A stretch of 64,000 nucleotides of DNA from Tetraselmis striata (Eukaryota; Chlorophyta; Chlorodendrophyceae; Chlorodendrales; Chlorodendraceae), in contig VCJN01003285.1 of NCBI GenBank assembly GCA_006384855.1, forward strand, positions 1 through 64,000, written 5' to 3'. Positions 59,252 to 64,000 of the stretch are shown here, one piece after another. Position 1 is the stretch's first letter; the number at the start of each line of letters is the position of its first letter. The position numbers and the translations under genes were made by a program. Below the pieces are notes generated by a model, which had not been told where the DNA came from, searched no databases, and saw only the letters and a list, made by a program, of their open reading frames with translations.

Positions 59252-62200
59252 TTCATGGGCTCATTATGGGCGGAAGTGGCATTCATCATTATGGGCTCAG
59301 CTAGTATGTGGGTTGGACCTGTGACTTCCTAATATATGGCTGATCGTTTGATATGCGAAGTGAACACTTGTGCTGTACTTTAGTCCAATATATAGCAATA
59401 CCTTGAGTCAGGCGCTGCAATCACGGCACGCTGCTCACCTGGCCCTGGGTTGCAGGCGGAGCATCGTCTGGTGCGGTGCGGAGCTGAGACTGCATTGTGT
59501 GTCCATGCAGGGCACCTTTGTCATGGAATACTGCGGGGAAGTCATCACAGAGGGCGAGTGCCAGAGGTGCGGCAGCAGGGGGATAAGCAGTGCCGGGGGA
59601 GAAGCCGGGGAAGGGGGGAGGGACCGGCCAGCGGGATAGGTGCTGAGTGATTGCGGCTGCCTGACCCCGCAGGCGGCTCGCGGACAGCAACCACCCGCAC
59701 CAGTACTTCATGCAGCTGTCCCAGGGGCTGGTGGGTGCCCTGCCTTGCCCTGCCCTGCCCCGCGGCGGAGCTACTATCCTGCGCAGCGAGCTGAGCCCAT
59801 GCACGTGCTTGCTGCCTCAGGTCATCGACGCGCGCGAGACCGGCAACCTGGCGCGCTTTGTCAACAGCAGCTGCGCCCCCAACTGCCAAATTCAGCAGTG
59901 GCAGGAGGCCGCCAACAGCCGCCCGCACATTGGCCTCTTCTCCGTGAAGGCCATCCCAAAGGTGGGCTTGGGATGCTTCTCGTTCCCGCCTGATCACAGC
60001 GCTTGCATGGCAGCCCCCCGGGCAGGTTGGATCCCTGCTGCGTAGATCCGCCTGCGGCGCCGCTGTCTACGGATGGATTGCGCGAGACTAAGGCCCGCTC
60101 CGCCTTCTCGCCAGGGCACCGAGATCACGTACGACTACAACTTCAACAACAGCTTCAACAACAACTACGTCTGCAACTGCGGCGCGACCGAGTGCCGTGG
60201 CACGCTGTCCCGGGGGTGCGCGCTCCTTCGTCCCCTACTCGCCACCGCAGCTCCGTCAGTGGGGCGGAAGACACGAGCAATGCTCCCTGCGCCCGGGTTT
60301 ATGCATCATTCAGCGTGACGAGCCATCATACCATTATCATATAATTCCCCCCGCTCAACCGGCCTCGTGGCACCCCCCCCCAAACACCTAGTGGAAATCA
60401 GACTCTCCACCATCAATCCGGACCTGGACTCCTTGCCTATGGGGGAATTCTACTTCAGCGTCCGGGACGCACACCAACTAGTGCTCCACAAGCCAGACGG
60501 GCACAGCCTCCCATACCCTCAACCGCCGAAGGGTCGAACATCTCCACTTCCTCTTCAGACCAGACCGAACAAATAAGACGTTTGTAGAGGAGGTTTATGC
60601 GCTCCTGGGCAGAGCACAGTCTAGGTGGTTTGGGAGCACGGTCTGGGTGGTTTCGGAGCACGGACTTGGTGGTTTCGGAGCACGGTCTAGGTGGTTTCGG
60701 AGCAAAGTCTAGGCGGCCGTGCGCAGAACTACCATACACAGAAAGGAATGCCGATAGTAGTAGGATTGGCAATGCCGCCATATCACCCGTTGGAGTCTCC
60801 CTGGCCACCAAGAGAGGGCAGGACTCCGGCACTCCATGCCTTGTAGGTTATGGGGGTTCAGGGTTTGAGACTCTGGTGGCTGTTGGCCCATGCTGCGGTG
60901 CTGTGTGGAACTGAGGCGTGCCTGTGCATTGGTGTGGTGCTGGACGCCATGGCAGTCGCGACATCGGGCGGCGTGTGGACATCTACTGGAAAGAGAACCG
61001 CGAGTTCTACCGCGGCACCGTCGTTGGGTTCCTCAAGAACACCGGCTGCCACCAGGTGCTGTACGACGACGGCGAGACGCTCAACGAGAACCTGTCCGCG
61101 AGGAAGCACTCCTGGCTGCTGCCCTCGGCGCGGCGCATCAAGCGGGGCTTCAAGCACGCCGCGGCCAAGCGTATGCGCCCCCTGCCCTGCCCGAGTCGCC
61201 GCAGGCGCCTGGCATCGGCCTTGTCCTGGAGCTGATGTGGCTCACGGTTGGCCATGCATGCGGGTGAATGTGCTCAGGGGCGGCGGCAATCTTGGCTGAC
61301 GAGCCAGCCGGCGGAGGTGCACCCAAGACCAGCACGCCAAGTCAGCCGGAGGGCATTGCCACAGAGATGCCGGCCGAGGGGGCAGTGGCAGCTACGTCCG
61401 GCGTGATGACACCGTCTGCGGCAGACGCTGCGGCAGGCCTGACCACGCCCGCCCCCAAGGAGGACAGGGAGCACGTGTACTACCAGCAGTCCGCGAAGCG
61501 CGAGGCACCTGTGGGTGAGTCCCAACCCTGGCCCGCCTCCCTTCCTCCTATTCTGCACAAACAGAACGGGGTGTAGGTAGATGAACCATTATTTGGCAAC
61601 CCAACGACCTCCGGGACATCTTTTTTAAACCCAGGAAGGGGTCAGTTTAGGGAAATACGAGACCTAAAGGATCAAAGATGTAATAAGGAACGGTTAGGTC
61701 AACATCGTTTTCAAAATTGAATCCCATTTATAAAAAATATATATACAATATAAATCCCAATGAAATTGTGTTGAAATCGTGTTCCTGGGATATATTTTGT
61801 AACGGGTATTCAAGAAGAACTTTGCCGCTTGGAATCAAATCTGATACAATTCAGGTAACATTCACTGTTTTCATATTTGGGTGCGGAAACCCTTCATGCG
61901 GCTCAGCGTAGGCATGTAGGCTGGCATCAAGGTTTTTTGAAGTATTGTTTGGCGTACCGTACCAATGAAGCAGTGCCGTTCTGGCGTTGTCCCACCGCCG
62001 CAACAGTGCACGCCCCCAATTCACAGTGTGGCTGCGGTGTGCTGCTGACCTGGCAGGCATGCAGGACGGGGATGTGACGCCGTCCATCCGCCGGCGCTAC
62101 AAGGGGTGGGCCATGCTGCAGCATAGCCTGGCGCCGCGCTCGCTCACCGGCATCGAGGACATCGGCAAGCGGCTGGAGGTGTTGTTCCCGGCGGAGGGGG

Positions 62201-64000
62201 TGTGGTACCGCGGCCGGGTGACGCAGTACAGCAACCGCAACCGGCGCCACATGGTGCGCTACGACATGGGGCAGATCACGCTGCTGGACCTCGGCAAGGC
62301 GCGCTTCCGCTGGGCGCCCGACGGCGCGCCCTTCCTGCCCAGCCCCATCGAGCACGTCCCGGGGCCGGAGGGTACGCCACCCCGCTGCAGCTCCCTGCCA
62401 TGACGACCCCTCACCCGCCCCCAGCTGCCCGTCCCAGTCCCAGTTCCCTTTCTCATCCGCATCGCGGCGCACTCTGCCCCCGGCTGCTGCAGACGAGGCC
62501 GCCGCCGCAGAGGCCCCCCTTTCCAGCCAGGTGCCCTCCGACGCGGCAGTCGATCCCGGCAGTCCCTCGTCCTGCAAAAGCTCTCCGGGCTCCGAGGCAG
62601 CTGCTCCCGCCGAGACACGACCGCAGCTGCAGCTGCCGTCGCATTCGGGTGAGCGGCCACCGTTTGCGCGCTGACACTGGCACACACACAAACGCTCTGC
62701 TCTGCCCTGCTGGCCGCCCCTGCCGACGCTAACCAAAAGGGGCAAATAACAACGCAGGTGAGACACCGGGGGGCTCTCGACCGGGGACACCCCCCAGGTC
62801 GCAGGCAGGGGACGCCACCACGCCGCGGTCCACCAGGTTCCAGGGCGGCATCGCGCTCGCCGATCGCGTGAAGCTGTTTTCGTCGCGGCGCAAGGCGGTC
62901 GCCAGGCGCAGCGCTGCGCTGGCCGGCCGTGGTGAGCCCTGCCTTCCGGCCTGGCAGCACCAACCACATACCCCGATGCCGCACGCTATACTCCAGCAAG
63001 CGCATTTGCTGCCAACCTTGAACCATGTGGCAGCCCAGCGCCGATCCGCATATCAGCGCCAAGTTTGTGTTGTGCGTGTAGATGCATTCAAAGGTATTCG
63101 AGTGTATATGCATTTAAAAAATTTAGTCTTGTGGATGTCGTCGCACCTATGTAAATATGCATTATAAGGGTTGGTGGATTTGGGATTGCACTTTTGGTTA
63201 TTAGGTTTTTAAACCCTAAACCCAGAACCGTAAAGGCTCATATTTGGGGGGGGGGGGGGGGGGGGGGGGGGCATGCAACCAGTAGAACGTTGGCTCTAGT
63301 TATGCAAAAAAAAAAACCGACCACTAAACATAGCTGAAAATAACATCCCTCGGGAGATCGCTGTCGCATTCCTCATTGCTGTACGTTTCGATGCTGCATG
63401 GCGTGTGCTATAACACATTGTATTATGCCATGGACCGCTGCATGTGCCCCGTAAGCCGGGGCGGTGACCTCCCGATGGGAGAAGGACCTTTCATGCCAGC
63501 GAGGGAACTATACCGACTCGCTGCTGCCCTGACCGGGGGGTGTTGCTCTCCGCAGGTGGCCCCCCAGGCGACTGCTGCGGGCATGGCGGCTGCCCCGCAT
63601 GTGTGCCCCCTTACGCCGCAGGCCTGGACGACATGTCGCTGGCCAAACGGCGGCGCATTCTGCACGGCGGGGACGCCCAGCTGGCGGCGCCCTGCGAGCC
63701 GGCGTGCAGCGCGGATCGGACGTCGGAGCACCTGCGCCCAGCGAGCCCCGCCAAGGAGGAGGAGTGCCCGCCCGCGCCGCCCTCGCCCCGCGCCGCCAGC
63801 TGCAGCGGCTCGGCGGAGGCGGTGGACGAGGAGGAGGCGGCGCGGCGGCAGCGCGCGGAGCATCGGCGGCGGCAGGCGGGGGAGAGGGCGGCGCGCAAGG
63901 CGGCGGAGGCGGCGCGGAACGCCGCTGGGATGGCGGTGATGGGCCGCCGGCTGGAGGTGTACTGCGCGGCGGAGGGCGGCTGGTACCGCGGCCGCGTGGC
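57677..64000 (+). CDS. AWS-SET-postSET histone methyltransferase with repeated Tudor-like modules (3' end beyond the window)
   Basis: Likely H3K36-type lysine methyltransferase (Set2/ASH1/SDG8 group). Exons: N-terminus from ATG 57677 (MAPTVDGKARGGD); GALDEFRRRLPTEEIQ (about 58105-58152); a Cys-rich AWS domain (VCHCRYEPPPANEQ, TFYICDPLLCPCGPFCANL; 58553-58676 and 58843-58934); the SET domain VYLTANKGWGLRAAEDVPE (59049), GTFVMEYCGEVITEGE (59510), RFVNSSCAPNCQIQQW (59820-59960) and GTEITYDYNF (60114); and post-SET CNCGATECRGTL. NSSC stands where most SET domains have NHSC, a change at the cofactor-binding histidine. After it come three Tudor-like modules: RVDIYWKENREFYRGTVVGF (about 60978), KRLEVLFPAEGVWYRGRV (62167) and RRLEVYCAAEGGWYRGRV (63944 to the edge), separated by low-complexity linkers. 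The N-terminal exon and the first linker joints are less certain. Confidence 0.87.
60612..60713. repeat. 22 bp tandem repeat in an intron of the SET gene
   Basis: About 4.6 copies of GAGCACGGTCTAGGTGGTTT plus CG, with single-base differences, in the intron between the post-SET exon and the first Tudor-like exon. Confidence 0.93.

Overview
This looks like a nuclear contig from a green alga (Chlorophyta). The evidence: GC-rich, exon-dense genes with many short introns; long C/G homopolymer runs inside introns; scattered TTTAGGG-type telomere-like motifs; TGTAA motifs (the chlorophyte-type polyadenylation signal) shortly after some stop codons; and eukaryotic chromatin and RNA-processing genes. 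No rRNA, tRNA, CRISPR array or bacterial operon was seen. Exon borders below were read by eye from splice signals and protein similarity remembered from known families, so they are approximate unless stated.

Layout. 244-6211 (-): SSRP1, the HMG-box subunit of the FACT histone chaperone, about 17 exons. 6.2-11.8 kb: no confident gene, but a ~66-69 bp minisatellite (about 8.4-10.2 kb) sits between two ~320 bp direct repeats. 11.8-14.05 kb (+): a two-DEP-domain protein fused to an Asp/Glu-racemase-like domain, with two single-base frame breaks. 15.9-31.3 kb (+): a very large, ~31-exon armadillo-repeat protein of unknown function, carrying dispersed repeats and microsatellites in its introns. 32.5-38.3 kb (-): a PNISR-like SR-rich splicing-associated protein. 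39.4-46.55 kb: a decayed DDE-transposase gene split by a Ty3/gypsy chromovirus on the minus strand. That element carries an unusual methyltransferase-like domain between gag and protease, and its 3' LTR was itself hit by a 753 bp insertion with a 9 bp target duplication. 48.8-50.04 kb: a non-autonomous element with ~75 bp terminal inverted repeats. 50.5-52.0 kb (+): an animal/fungal-type arginase. 52.6-56.5 kb (-): WDR48/UAF1, a deubiquitinase activator. 57.7 kb to the window end (+): an AWS-SET-postSET (Set2/ASH1-type) histone methyltransferase with at least three Tudor-like modules after the SET domain, cut off by the window edge.

Functional links. Four genes act on chromatin, RNA processing or ubiquitin signalling (SSRP1, PNISR-like, WDR48, SET). 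FACT and Set2-type H3K36 methylation both act during transcription elongation in other eukaryotes, but these genes are far apart and not arranged as a unit. The most unusual features are the poly-C tracts just after many 5' splice sites, the methyltransferase-like domain in the retroelement, the nested transposons with readable target duplications, the DEP-racemase fusion and the SET-Tudor-repeat architecture.
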